DNA from: Leuconostoc mesenteroides subsp. mesenteroides ATCC 8293
GTDB taxonomy: Bacteria > Bacillota > Bacilli > Lactobacillales > Lactobacillaceae
Assembly: GCF_000014445.1 (NCBI RefSeq)
Contig: NC_008531.1
Coordinates: forward strand, 279,001 to 343,000
Direction of reading: 5' to 3'
Length of the DNA: 64,000 bases
Shown: piece by piece, positions 24,562 through 33,937 of the stretch
Layout of the letters: each line of letters starts with the position of its first letter
Position numbering within the stretch: the first letter of the stretch is position 1
Notes under the pieces: model-generated
The model's input: only the letters and a program-made list of their open reading frames with translations
Told to the model about the DNA's origin: nothing
The model's database searches: none
Program-made: the position numbers and the translations under genes

Positions 24562-25662
24562 ATGGCACTAACTGCTGGAATCGTCGGCTTACCAAACGTC
24601 GGCAAATCAACACTATTTAATGCAATTACTAAAGCTGGTGCTGAAATGGCAAACTATCCGTTTGCTACGATTGAACCAAATGTTGGCATGGTAGAAGTCC
24701 CAGATACTCGCTTGGCGCGTATCCAAGAAGTTGTACCTGCTGATAAAATTATTCCAACCACGTTTGAATTTACCGATATTGCTGGTATTGTCAAAGGCGC
24801 TTCTCAGGGAGAAGGTTTAGGGAATAAATTTTTAGAAAACATTCGTCAGGTAAATGCTATTGTGCATGTTGTACGAGCTTTTGATGGGGATGAAATTATT
24901 CACGTGAATGGGGTAGTTGACCCGTTAGATGACATTGAAACAATCAATACTGAATTAATTTTGGCTGACTTAGAAGCTGTTGACAAGCGTTATTCTAAAG
25001 TTGCACGTGCGGCAAAAGGGAATGATAAAAATGCCAAAGCTGAGTTTGTTGTACTAGAAAAAATCAAACCAGTTCTTGAAGCGGGCAAGTCTGCTCGCAC
25101 CATTACATTTACTGAAGAAGAGCAAAAAATAGTTAAAGGTTTGTTCTTATTGACAACAAAACCTATTTTATACGTTGCCAATTTGGCTGAAGATGATATG
25201 GCAGATCCAATGGGATCAAAGTATTTCAATCAAATTAAAGAGTTTGCTGCCACTGAAGGAGCTGACGTAATTGGCTTGTCTGCTAGCGCAGAAGAAGAAA
25301 TTGCTCAATTGCCAGAAGAAGAAAAAGCTGAATTCTTAGAAATGGCTGGAGTAGAGGAAGCTGGTTTAAATAAGTTAATTCGAGCAGCCTATCACTTATT
25401 AGACTTACGAACGTTTTTCACTGCAGGTGGTAAAGAAACTCGAGCATGGACATTCACTGCGGGATCAAAGGCACCCCAAGCTGCTGGTGTGATACACTCT
25501 GACTTTGAAAGAGGATTTATCCGTGCAGAAACAATTGCATTCTCGGATCTTGATGAGTTAGGGTCTGTTAAAGCAGTCAAAGAAGCCGGAAAATTACGTT
25601 CAGAAGGTAAGGAATACGTTGTACAGGACGGCGATATTATTGAATTCCGTTTCAACGTGTAA
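24562..25662 (+). CDS. ychF: Redox-regulated ATPase YchF (Obg-related)
   Basis: A 366-residue TRAFAC-class P-loop protein that binds ATP rather than GTP and associates with ribosomes. G1 is GLPNVGKST, G2/G3 region PFATIEPNVG and FTDIAGIVKGAS, and the altered G4 motif (YVANLAEDD) is the mark of YchF. A C-terminal TGS domain ends in EYVVQDGDIIEFRFNV. It belongs to the rsmG-parA-parB-DUF951-ychF operon. Length is typical. Confidence 0.95.
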   Translation: MALTAGIVGLPNVGKSTLFNAITKAGAEMANYPFATIEPNVGMVEVPDTRLARIQEVVPADKIIPTTFEFTDIAGIVKGASQGEGLGNKFLENIRQVNAIVHVVRAFDGDEIIHVNGVVDPLDDIETINTELILADLEAVDKRYSKVARAAKGNDKNAKAEFVVLEKIKPVLEAGKSARTITFTEEEQKIVKGLFLLTTKPILYVANLAEDDMADPMGSKYFNQIKEFAATEGADVIGLSASAEEEIAQLPEEEKAEFLEMAGVEEAGLNKLIRAAYHLLDLRTFFTAGGKETRAWTFTAGSKAPQAAGVIHSDFERGFIRAETIAFSDLDELGSVKAVKEAGKLRSEGKEYVVQDGDIIEFRFNV

Positions 25663-25706
25663 ATGGCGCTGATCGCGCTGTACATAATATTTTAGGGAGA
25701 CATTTT

Positions 25707-26405
25707 ATGTCAGAACAAAAAAGAGAATTGACGAAAAAAAATCAGGATTTTATCTTTCAATTTAAAAAGCTGTTAGCTCAAAACAGTAAATTGACTGGTG
25801 AACAAATTGAAGGTATTGTGACTGAGGTTGAAAATAATCTTCTTGAAACCCAAGGGAAAGGGCAGACAGCAGCGCAAATTTATGGTACGCCAACAATGGC
25901 TGTTCAGCAGTATCTTGATCCTAAGCGAACGGCCAAGAAACTTTTTGATTATAAATTTAGTACTTTGGCACTCGATACATCTTTAGCCATCTTCATGTTA
26001 TTTGCTGTGGTATTTGGTTTGACATTGTTCTTTTCCAAAAATGCTAGTAACCAAGGTGCGGGAATCGTTTCCTTGCTTCTTATCGCAGCATTGGGTGGCT
26101 CAATCTATACAGGTGTAGTCTTAAAGTTAACACCAAATCCTAAAGCAAAAGACAAACAAGAACCAACGAGTCGTCGATGGGTTTACCTGTTAATGGCTGT
26201 TGTGGCTTGGCTTGGAGGATTTTTGATATTAGGTATGTTACCACAGGTAATTAATCCAACCTTACCACCAGTTGTATATATTATTCTTGGTGCCGCAGCA
26301 TTTGGTGTCTTCCGTTGGAACCGTAAGAAATACGGTTTAACAGGTGGGTTCTTCGCAATCAGTCAATTATCACAGCAAGCACGTTTAGAAGCATCTAAAA
26401 AATAG
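25707..26405 (+). CDS. DUF1129 membrane protein
   Basis: A 232-residue protein. The N-terminal ~85 residues are soluble and helical (LTKKNQDFIFQFKKLL, GKGQTAAQIYGTPTMAVQQYLDP), followed by four membrane helices (about 88-110, 118-140, 160-180, 188-205). This matches DUF1129, typically found after ychF in lactic acid bacteria; its function is unknown. GGGAGA precedes the ATG. It may still be part of the ychF unit. Confidence 0.85.
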   Translation: MSEQKRELTKKNQDFIFQFKKLLAQNSKLTGEQIEGIVTEVENNLLETQGKGQTAAQIYGTPTMAVQQYLDPKRTAKKLFDYKFSTLALDTSLAIFMLFAVVFGLTLFFSKNASNQGAGIVSLLLIAALGGSIYTGVVLKLTPNPKAKDKQEPTSRRWVYLLMAVVAWLGGFLILGMLPQVINPTLPPVVYIILGAAAFGVFRWNRKKYGLTGGFFAISQLSQQARLEASKK

Positions 26406-26441
26406 TTACTATTGTTGCAGACATTTAAGAGGATAATATAA

Positions 26442-27134
26442 ATGAAAATTTTAGTAGTTGATGATGACATCGAAATTGCAGAATTACTTGAAATTTACCT
26501 AAAAAATGAAGGCTATGAGCCAATTATGGCTGACGATGGTAAAGAAGCACTTTCTAAGTTGAATACAAATCCAGACATTGCTTTAATGATTTTGGATGTT
26601 ATGATGCCAAACATGAACGGTTTAGATGTTGTAAAAACTGTTCGTAAGGATAGTCGCATTCCTATTTTAATGTTGTCAGCAAAATCTGGTGATATGGACA
26701 AAATTCAGGGACTAATTACAGGTGCGGATGACTACGTTACCAAGCCATTTAATCCGCTTGAGGTCATGGCTCGTGTTCGTTCATTATTGCGACGCGCGGA
26801 GAATGCTGTTCAAGATCAGACACCAGATGTCTTGGACATTGGCTCGCTAATAATTAATAAAGACAGTCACGAAGTCAAGACTTCTACGGGTGATTTGGTC
26901 AACTTAACGGCTTTAGAGTTTGGTATTTTGTATTTATTAGCATCGCATCCTAATCGTGTTTTCTCGGCAGATGATATTTTCGAGCGTGTCTGGCAACAAG
27001 AATCTGTTGTTTCTGCAAAAACCGTTATGGTGCACGTTTCACATTTGCGAGATAAAATTGAAGAAGCCACAAATGGCGATCAAGTTATTCAAACAGTTTG
27101 GGGCGTTGGTTACAAAATTGAAGTGAATCAATGA
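26442..27134 (+). CDS. OmpR-family response regulator, VanR-like
   Basis: A 230-residue regulator. Receiver domain: acidic pocket DDD at 7-9, phosphorylation site D52 (ILDVMMP) and K101 in TKPFNP. The C-terminal winged helix is of the OmpR type (NLTALEFGILYLLASHPNRVFS, TVMVHVSHLRDKI, IQTVWGVGYKIE). The stop codon overlaps the kinase start (ATGA), so the two form a two-component pair. The third gene is a DD-carboxypeptidase, so the pathway probably senses cell-wall state. The likeness to VanR is by domain layout and does not show a vancomycin response. Confidence 0.92.
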   Translation: MKILVVDDDIEIAELLEIYLKNEGYEPIMADDGKEALSKLNTNPDIALMILDVMMPNMNGLDVVKTVRKDSRIPILMLSAKSGDMDKIQGLITGADDYVTKPFNPLEVMARVRSLLRRAENAVQDQTPDVLDIGSLIINKDSHEVKTSTGDLVNLTALEFGILYLLASHPNRVFSADDIFERVWQQESVVSAKTVMVHVSHLRDKIEEATNGDQVIQTVWGVGYKIEVNQ

Positions 27135-28216
27135 CAAAAGTAGCATTGATATTAAAGCACAATCGTACTAAAATATATTATTTGGTAGTGACGATATTGT
27201 TACTACTTCTTTTTAGTTGGACAATCATGACTGGCTTTGATGCACTAAGACACCGATTTTCCTTTATATCGTTTAATATTTGGAATGTTTTAGAGTTTGT
27301 GACTTTTGTTTCAGGAAATATTGGTATTGTGTTTTGGCAGTACTTGAAGTGGCGCCGTGATGAAAGTTTGTATCGTTTGATTAGAGAGATGCGTCAGGTC
27401 GCACGTGAAAATTCTGACATGACAATTTCGTGGCGTGCTCCTTATGCGCCAACAACTCAAGCGCTGATTGATGTATCTAATACAATTGCTGAAAACACTC
27501 GTCGTATTAGAGAAGAAGAACGTCAGAGTGAACGTTCTAAGGATGAGATGATTACCAATATATCTCATGACTTGCGAACACCACTAACCGCTATTATCGG
27601 TTATCTTGGCTTGGTTGAAATGGGACAAGCATTGAGTGAAAAGGATCGAAAAAAGTATATTCACACAGCGTATAGTAAGTCTAATCAAATGAAGGTTCTA
27701 GTTGAGGATTTGTTTGAGTACTCACAGACACAGGCACAAGACGCCGCCTTAAATATTACGTCACTCAGTCTAAATGATTTGTTTGGCCAATTACTTGCTG
27801 GTTATGAATTAGAAGCACAAGAGAAGAATATTGCATTGAATCAATTAACAAATCCTGAGATGATTGTTATTGAGGCTGACTCTGATAAATTGGCACGCGT
27901 CTTAATGAATTTGGTTTCTAATGCGTTTAAATACGGTGATGGAGCTACTTTCATAAAACTTACGGCACAAATTGATGATAAAAATGTTGTTATTCGTGTA
28001 ACGAATGATGGTGTCAAGATACCAGATGAGGCAATCGGGGATATTTTTGATCGATTTTATCGTGTTGAAAGTTCGAGAAATAGTAAAACAGGTGGCACAG
28101 GATTGGGACTTGCCATCGTGAAGGGGATTGTTGTACAGCATCATGGTAGTGTAGCTGTTGAGTCTGATGATGATATGACTTCATTCATTATTACATTACC
28201 GTTGAAGCAGACATGA
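27131..28216 (+). CDS. Sensor histidine kinase, VanS-like
   Basis: A 361-residue membrane kinase. Two membrane helices (about 15-35 and 52-70) enclose a very short external loop, so it may sense within the membrane. A HAMP-like linker leads to the H box with H146 (ITNISHDLRTPLTAIIGYL), then N (LVSNAFKYG), G1 (VTNDGVKI), F (IFDRFYRVESSRNSKTGGTGLGLAI) motifs of an HATPase domain. It is translationally coupled to the response regulator and followed after 7 bases by dacA. Confidence 0.92.
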   Translation: MTKVALILKHNRTKIYYLVVTILLLLLFSWTIMTGFDALRHRFSFISFNIWNVLEFVTFVSGNIGIVFWQYLKWRRDESLYRLIREMRQVARENSDMTISWRAPYAPTTQALIDVSNTIAENTRRIREEERQSERSKDEMITNISHDLRTPLTAIIGYLGLVEMGQALSEKDRKKYIHTAYSKSNQMKVLVEDLFEYSQTQAQDAALNITSLSLNDLFGQLLAGYELEAQEKNIALNQLTNPEMIVIEADSDKLARVLMNLVSNAFKYGDGATFIKLTAQIDDKNVVIRVTNDGVKIPDEAIGDIFDRFYRVESSRNSKTGGTGLGLAIVKGIVVQHHGSVAVESDDDMTSFIITLPLKQT

Positions 28217-28223
28217 GGGGAAT

Positions 28224-29558
28224 ATGTTACAAAATAAAAAGCATCAAGTGAAAAGAATATGGTTTATTATTACTGCATTAGTGGTTGTATTATTGGCTAT
28301 ATTTTTTATGGTTCCTCGTCATGAGCAATCAACGCAATCAACAACCAAGGTGGCAACAGTCGATGATCAGCCGGTTCAATTAAACACCAGTGCAACCTCT
28401 GCTTTAGTGGTTGATTTGACTACGGGGCAAATTTTGGGCCAAAAAAATTCTTCAAAACAGGTAGCCATTGCTTCGCAAAGTAAAATGTTGACAGCGTATG
28501 GCGTGCTTAAAAGTATTAAGTCAGGAAAAATAAAATGGTCTACGATGGTCCCAATTACTAGTAAGGCAGATTTATCGAAAGAAGACAGCCATTTGTTTTC
28601 TCATATCGCGATCAAAGCTGGAGACAAAGTATCAGTTCGTGAACTTTACGATGTCATGTTTGCTAATTCTGCTAACGATGCGGCTTTTGCATTGGGTGAG
28701 TTTGTGACTCCTAAAGGGGAAACAACACAACAGGCACTAGAATCATGGGCTAAAGAACTTCATTTGAGCGGTTCACAATGGTACAATTCTGCTGGACAAG
28801 TTAATGAGAATGCTTTTGAAAATGAAATCTCTTCGGCCCCTAAAACAGCTTCTAATAAAGCCAGTAATCAGCAACTAGCTATGATTGCACGAGCTATCTT
28901 AGAATTGGATCCTTCCCTGCGTCAATTATCAAAAAAATTAACGATTTCTTATCATATGACGCCTAACTTTGTTGTGACAGATAAAACTGATTATTGGCAA
29001 TTAATGACTGAAACAATGCCCAACCTTAGTAACCCCAACCAGTTAACCATAGAGGGGCTTAAGACGGGATCTTCGCCTGAATCTGGTGCTGGATTCACTG
29101 GTTTAATTAAAGATAAAAACGGTCACGAATTCATAACTGTAGTCAATGGTATTGCTAATTACATGGATGAAACAAAGCGTTATCAAGAATCTCTGCGTAT
29201 TGTTGATCAGGTATTAGCACAAAAACAGCCAAACTATATTAAAGAAAATCAAACAGTTGGCCATTTAAAAACGTTGACGTTTCCAAATACGAAGCAAGAA
29301 CATATAATTGTTAAGGCTGCACAAACAAGGCATTATTGGACAAACAAGGGTGTAAAATTGGCATTTACACAACCTACTTTTGACTCAAAGTTAGCCAATA
29401 TAAAAAAGAACCAAACCGTGGGCTATACAACAGCAGCGTTGAATGCTCAATATCTGCCTTATGCTCAAAAAACAGAAAAAAGGATTTCATTAAAATCAAC
29501 TTCCTCATCAAAACCAGTTAATTGGTTTGTTAAATTTTGGCGTGATAGAACAAAATAA
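28224..29558 (+). CDS. dacA: D-alanyl-D-alanine carboxypeptidase (low-molecular-weight PBP)
   Basis: A 444-residue S11-family carboxypeptidase that trims the terminal D-Ala from pentapeptide stems. All active-site motifs are present: S84-Q-S-K87, S149-A-N151 and K280-T-G282. An uncleaved-looking N-terminal membrane helix ([17 protein letters not shown]) anchors it, and a C-terminal PBP5-like domain follows ([16 protein letters not shown]). In leuconostocs wall precursors end in D-lactate, so a natural substrate is of interest. It is third gene of the two-component operon, start set by GAGGGG. Confidence 0.9.
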
Positions 29559-29568
29559 TTGTTAAATT

Positions 29569-29589
29569 GACCATAATTGGTCTTTTTTT
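29569..29589 (+). terminator. Weak terminator between dacA and nagB
   Basis: A short stem GACCA-TAAT-TGGTC followed by seven Ts. Confidence 0.5.
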
Positions 29590-29615
29590 ATGTCATCAAA
29601 TACTTCTCGAAAAAC

Positions 29616-29674
29616 TTGCTACAAGACTAGAAAGGTGTTATTATATTGGTATAGACCAAAACGGTATAGACCAA
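29616..29674 (+). promoter_or_regulatory. nagB promoter with two NagR/DasR-type operators
   Basis: TTGCTA (29616-29621), 17-base spacer, TATTAT (29639-29644) with TG one base before. Directly downstream are TTGGTATAGACCAA (29646-29659) and ACGGTATAGACCAA (29661-29674), a tandem pair 15 bases apart. The first is an almost perfect palindrome and differs by one base from the TGGTCTAGACCA core of GntR-family NagR/YvoA and DasR sites. This suggests repression relieved by glucosamine-6-phosphate or GlcNAc-6-phosphate. The regulator gene is not in the window. Confidence 0.7.
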
Positions 29675-29692
29675 TTTGAAAGAGGTTGGATT

Positions 29693-30394
29693 ATGAACAT
29701 TATTAGAGTAAAAGATGTTGAACAAAGTGCAGAAAAAGCACTCGAAATTTATCAAAATGCTGTGCAACATGGTGCGAAGGTACTGGGTTTGGCAACTGGA
29801 TCAACACCAATACCCTTATATCAAAAATTGGCAACTAGCCAAATCAATTTTTCTGAATTAGTGTCGATAAACTTGGATGAATATCTTGGCTTGGATGGCG
29901 AAGACGAGCAGAGCTATCGTTATTTTATGACTAAACACTTATTTCAATATAAACCATTTAAACATTCCTATGTTCCAGACGGTAAGTCTGAGGATCATGA
30001 AGCAGCAATTAAAGCTTATGACAGAATTATTGTTGAGCATCCAATCGATTTACAATTATTGGGCATTGGACGCAATGGACACATTGGTTTTAATGAACCA
30101 GGAACATCGTTTGATTCAACTACTCATATTGTGAATCTTACACAATCTACAGTTGCCGCCAACGCTCGTTTCTTTGAGAAGGAGTCGGATGTGCCCACGC
30201 AAGCAATTTCTATGGGAATTGCTTCAGTAATGTCTGCAAAGAAAATTTTGCTGATAGCCACTGGAGAAAGCAAAGCAGAAGCAGTGGCAGCTACTATCAA
30301 TGGTCCAATAACCGAAGATGTACCAGCATCTATTCTTCAAAAACATTCAGACGTTACGATCATTATTGATGAGGCAGCAGCATCAAAGTTGTGA
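29693..30394 (+). CDS. nagB: Glucosamine-6-phosphate deaminase NagB
   Basis: A 233-residue enzyme converting glucosamine-6-phosphate to fructose-6-phosphate and ammonia, for amino-sugar use. ATG 29693 is preferred: it has AGAGG at 29681-29685, and earlier in-frame starts would put the operators inside the coding region. Motifs: [42 protein letters not shown], and the lid region [22 protein letters not shown]. Length is that of the short Gram-positive NagB type. Its product feeds the next gene, pgi, although pgi appears to have its own -10 (TGATAGAAT, 30392-30400). Confidence 0.93.
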
Positions 30395-30441
30395 TAGAAT
30401 AAACTTGTAACCGATTTCATAATTTTTAATAGGAGTAAAAA

Positions 30442-31794
30442 ATGGCACACATTACATTTGACACAAAGAACATTGAGAATTTTGTTGCAGATCATGAACT
30501 TGATGAAATGCAACCGCTAATCAAAATGGCGGACGAGCAGCTTCGTAATCGAAGCGGTGCTGGGGCAGAATATTCTGATTGGATTACCTTACCAACAGAT
30601 TATGATAAAGACGAATTTGCCCGCATTCAAACTGCTGCTCAGAAGATCCAATCTGATTCGAAAGTCTTGGTTGTTATTGGTATTGGTGGCTCATATCTTG
30701 GCGCAAAAATGGCTGTTGATTTCTTGAATCCAATGTTTAATAATGAACTGGCTGACAATCAACGTCAAGGTGTTAAAATTTATTTTGCTGGTAATTCAAC
30801 ATCTGCTTCGTATATCAACGATTTGGTACGAGTAATTGGTGATCAAGACTTTTCAGTTAATGTTATTTCAAAGTCTGGGACAACAACAGAACCATCAATT
30901 GCTTTCCGCGTGTTCAAACAATTATTGGAAAAGAAGTACGGTGCTGAGGCCGCTAAGCAACGTATTTATGCTACAACTGACGCGAACCGCGGTGCATTAC
31001 ACGATGAAGCAAAAATTTCAGGATACGAGACATTTACAATTCCTGATGGGGTTGGTGGTCGCTTTTCTGTCTTAACGGCGGTCGGTCTTCTACCAATTGC
31101 TGCTTCCGGCGCTGACATTGAAGCCTTGATGACAGGTGCTAGAGATGCTCAAGAAGAGTATTCTGATTCAGATATAAAAAATAACGAAGCTTACAAATAT
31201 GCTGCTGTTCGTCGTATATTGTACGACAAGGGTTATACAACTGAACTATTGATCAACTGGGAACCAACGATGCAATACTTGTCTGAGTGGTGGAAACAGT
31301 TGATGGGAGAGTCAGAAGGTAAGAATCAAAAGGGCATCTATCCATCATCTGCAAACTTCTCAACAGATTTGCATTCTTTGGGCCAATATATTCAAGAAGG
31401 ACGTCGTGATTTATTTGAAACAGTTGTTAAACTAGATAATCCAGTTTCAAATATTGATCTTCCTCATGAAGATGGCAATAATGACGGGTTGCAATACCTT
31501 GAGGGCGTTACAATTGATGAAGTAAACACAAAAGCTTCGCAAGGTGTTACATTGGCTCACGTTGATGGCGGGGTACCAAACTTGGCTGTCCACTTGCCAG
31601 CACAGGATGCCTATTCATTAGGATATTTGATTTACTTCTTTGAAATCGCTGTTGGTGCATCAGGATACACATTCGGTATTAACCCCTTCAACCAACCAGG
31701 TGTTGAAGCTTACAAAACAGCAATGTTTGCCTTATTGGGTAAGCCTGGTTATGAAGAACAAACGAAGGTTTACCGGGCTCGTCTAGGAAAATAA
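30442..31794 (+). CDS. pgi: Glucose-6-phosphate isomerase
   Basis: A 450-residue Pgi, the usual length for Gram-positive bacteria. It interconverts glucose-6-phosphate and fructose-6-phosphate. Signature regions: [37 protein letters not shown] (sugar-phosphate binding SIS motif), [15 protein letters not shown], and [22 protein letters not shown]. In heterofermentative Leuconostoc it supplies hexose phosphate for the pentose phosphoketolase route. AGGAG before the ATG. A terminator follows. Confidence 0.95.
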   Translation: MAHITFDTKNIENFVADHELDEMQPLIKMADEQLRNRSGAGAEYSDWITLPTDYDKDEFARIQTAAQKIQSDSKVLVVIGIGGSYLGAKMAVDFLNPMFNNELADNQRQGVKIYFAGNSTSASYINDLVRVIGDQDFSVNVISKSGTTTEPSIAFRVFKQLLEKKYGAEAAKQRIYATTDANRGALHDEAKISGYETFTIPDGVGGRFSVLTAVGLLPIAASGADIEALMTGARDAQEEYSDSDIKNNEAYKYAAVRRILYDKGYTTELLINWEPTMQYLSEWWKQLMGESEGKNQKGIYPSSANFSTDLHSLGQYIQEGRRDLFETVVKLDNPVSNIDLPHEDGNNDGLQYLEGVTIDEVNTKASQGVTLAHVDGGVPNLAVHLPAQDAYSLGYLIYFFEIAVGASGYTFGINPFNQPGVEAYKTAMFALLGKPGYEEQTKVYRARLGK

Positions 31795-31823
31795 GTTAAT
31801 TAATCATATTTTATAACAGTATG

Positions 31824-31855
31824 CTCTTATCTTAAGTTTAAGGTAAGAGTTTTTT
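31824..31855 (+). terminator. Terminator after pgi
   Basis: A 12-bp stem with one G-T pair (CTCTTATCTTAA with TTAAGGTAAGAG), 2-base loop as drawn, T tract. Confidence 0.85.
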
Positions 31856-31913
31856 ATATGAGAAAATAAAAAAGGCCTAGCAGGCCATGATAATATGATG
31901 AAAAATTGATTAG

Positions 31914-32528
31914 TTATTGAAAAAAATTTTGGACAGCATGAAAGGCCATTTCGGTGCCAACAAAATAAAGCGTGTCACCACTTTCAATGACAGCATAAGG
32001 TCCAGGCGATACTACAAGTTCTTCATTATGTAAAATAGCGATTATTGTTGCGCCAGTATTTTGCCATATATTCAGATTGCCAATTGATTCACCAAGTTGC
32101 TTAGAAGAATCTGATAAGCTAAATTCATAAGGAGTTAGTGGGTTATGACGCTGTACACGTTGCGTTTGGTCAAATAAAGCCGTTAGGGAATCAGAAAGAC
32201 TATTTAAAGACGTTCTTTGGGTCTCAATTAAATCGTTAATCTGATCATGAATTGTTTGAATATTAGTAGTTTCTTGGGCCTGATTTAAAAAATATTTTGC
32301 TCTTTCACGTGATAATACTTCAATACCACTACCGTGTATTGGTTTAACAATATCGAGGTCCGATAAAATATTAATAGCCTTTCGGGCAGTTTCGGCTGAA
32401 ACACCAAATGTTACTGACAAGGTTGACCTAGCGTGAAGCTTGGAACCAACCTTGTACTCATTATTAACGATTTTTTCAGCTATTTGAAAGGCTATTTTTC
32501 GGTAACGCGGTTCTCTGATTTTTGACAT
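31914..32528 (-). CDS. busR: BusR-type GntR repressor with C-terminal RCK_C domain
   Basis: A 204-residue regulator. The start is set at 32528 (MSKIREPRYRKIAFQIAEKI) with AGGA about 8 bases upstream. The N-terminal winged helix is GntR type (GSKLHARSTLSVTFGVSAETARKAINILSDLDIVK), the middle is helical, and the end is a TrkA-C/RCK_C domain (ATIIAILHNEELVVSPGPYAVIESGDTLYFVGTE). This architecture is BusR, which in lactococci and streptococci binds c-di-AMP through RCK_C and represses the glycine-betaine importer busAB. Here it is divergent from exactly those genes, with repeated TTGTC/GACAA elements between. Confidence 0.9.
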   Translation of the reverse strand: MSKIREPRYRKIAFQIAEKIVNNEYKVGSKLHARSTLSVTFGVSAETARKAINILSDLDIVKPIHGSGIEVLSRERAKYFLNQAQETTNIQTIHDQINDLIETQRTSLNSLSDSLTALFDQTQRVQRHNPLTPYEFSLSDSSKQLGESIGNLNIWQNTGATIIAILHNEELVVSPGPYAVIESGDTLYFVGTEMAFHAVQNFFQ

Positions 32529-32560
32529 TTTTATATCCTGCAAGTTCAAAATTTGACACA

Positions 32561-32631
32561 AGTGACAATCTATGTAAAAATTGAAGTTGTCAATTAAAGA
32601 GACAACTTGTTATAAAGTATAGGTTGTCACT
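32561..32631 (+). promoter_or_regulatory. busA promoter inside a nested BusR operator
   Basis: AGTGACAA (32561-32568) is matched by TTGTCACT (32624-32631), and within this AAGTTGTC (32584-32591) is matched by GACAACTT (32601-32608): two nested perfect 8-bp inverted repeats of one element. The promoter TTGTCA (32587-32592), 18-base spacer, TGT-TATAAA (32608-32616) lies within. BusR is a tetramer that binds spaced paired sites, which fits this layout. Confidence 0.7.
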
Positions 32632-32669
32632 ATATTTTATACGGAAATTCGAAAAGAAGCAAGGAGGAG

Positions 32670-32708
32670 ATGTGTGTGGTGTCATTAGAAATGATGTGCA
32701 TGATGTAG
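32670..32708 (+). CDS. Possible leader peptide upstream of busAA
   Basis: A perfect AAGGAGG (32661-32667) is followed by short in-frame starts (ATG 32670, GTG 32676) leading to a TAG at 32706-32708; read from GTG 32676 it gives MVSLEMMCMM. The true busAA start at 32744 has no Shine-Dalgarno. GTGGTGTC (32676-32683) can pair with GGCACCAC downstream near 32725-32732. Translation of the leader and re-initiation or hairpin opening could therefore control busAA. Speculative. Confidence 0.35.
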   Translation: MCVVSLEMMCMM

Positions 32709-32743
32709 TATTTTTATATTACGCGGCACCACCACTTTAGAAC

Positions 32744-33937
32744 ATGCCAAAAGTAGAAATTAAGCATCTCACCAAAATATTCGGTAAGCGTCCAAAAGCT
32801 GCGATGAAAATGGTGAAGCAAAACAAAAGTAAGAACGAGATCGTTGAGAAGACAGGGAGCACGGTTGGTGTCTATGATATCAACATGTCCATTGAAGAAG
32901 GCGAGATTTTTGTCATCATGGGTCTTTCTGGTTCAGGAAAATCAACTTTAATTCGCTTGCTAAACCGTCTGATTGAACCAACTGCGGGTCAATTGTTTAT
33001 TGACGGTCAAGAAATTACTAAATTGAATAAAAAACAGATGATAGAAATTCGTCGTAAAAAAATGAGTATGGTTTTCCAGAACTTTGCTCTATTTCCACAC
33101 CGTACTTTGTTAGAAAATACAGAGTATGGTTTAGAAATTCAAGGTGTAGGCAAAGAAGAACGCCGTAAACGAGCAGAACAAGCCTTAGAAAATGCCAAAT
33201 TGCTATCGTTTAAGGACCAATATCCACACCAATTATCTGGTGGTATGCAACAACGAGTTGGTCTGGCTCGTGCACTAACCAATGATCCTGATATATTATT
33301 GATGGATGAAGCTTTTTCAGCATTAGATCCATTAGTACGTGGTGAAATGCAGGATGAGTTGCTAGATTTACAAGCTAACGTTGAAAAAACAATAATCTTT
33401 ATTACTCATGATTTGAACGAAGCGCTTCGTATTGGTGACCATATTGCCATTATGAAAGATGGTCGTTTACAACAAATTGGTACTGGAGAAGAGATTCTTA
33501 CGAACCCAGCCAATGATTATGTGAAAACATTCGTGGGTGATGTTGATCGTTCTAAGGTATTGACGGCTGATAGTATTATGATCCCAGCTTTAACATCGAA
33601 CATTTATGTTGATGGGCCAACTGTTGCTTTGAGAAAAATGACAGCAGAAGAAGTTTCAGGCCTCGTTGCAGTCAATCGTCACCGTCAACTTGAAGGCTAT
33701 TTGTCATCAGAAGAGGCGGTTCGCGCACGTCGTGAAAAGTTGCCACTTGCAGATGTTCTAACAGAAATGCCAAAGATTAAACCTGACACGCTTATCATGG
33801 ATATTATGCCTATTATTTACGATGCTCAGACACCTGTGGCTGTTGTAGATGATGATAACCGTTTGAAGGGTGTTGTTATTCGTGGCGCGGTATTGAAGGC
33901 GCTTGCTGATACAGAAGGGGAAGATGACAATGAATAA
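32744..33937 (+). CDS. busAA: Glycine betaine ABC transporter ATPase with CBS domains
   Basis: A 397-residue OpuAA/BusAA protein. Walker A is GLSGSGKST, signature LSGGMQQR, Walker [14 protein letters not shown]; a family insert ([22 protein letters not shown]) precedes the P-loop. Two CBS domains occupy about residues 270-385, known in OpuA as ionic-strength and c-di-AMP sensing parts. It powers uptake of glycine betaine for osmoprotection. The start fits the family N-terminus ([15 protein letters not shown]) despite lacking a ribosome-binding site. It overlaps the permease gene by 8 bases. Confidence 0.93.
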   Translation: MPKVEIKHLTKIFGKRPKAAMKMVKQNKSKNEIVEKTGSTVGVYDINMSIEEGEIFVIMGLSGSGKSTLIRLLNRLIEPTAGQLFIDGQEITKLNKKQMIEIRRKKMSMVFQNFALFPHRTLLENTEYGLEIQGVGKEERRKRAEQALENAKLLSFKDQYPHQLSGGMQQRVGLARALTNDPDILLMDEAFSALDPLVRGEMQDELLDLQANVEKTIIFITHDLNEALRIGDHIAIMKDGRLQQIGTGEEILTNPANDYVKTFVGDVDRSKVLTADSIMIPALTSNIYVDGPTVALRKMTAEEVSGLVAVNRHRQLEGYLSSEEAVRARREKLPLADVLTEMPKIKPDTLIMDIMPIIYDAQTPVAVVDDDNRLKGVVIRGAVLKALADTEGEDDNE

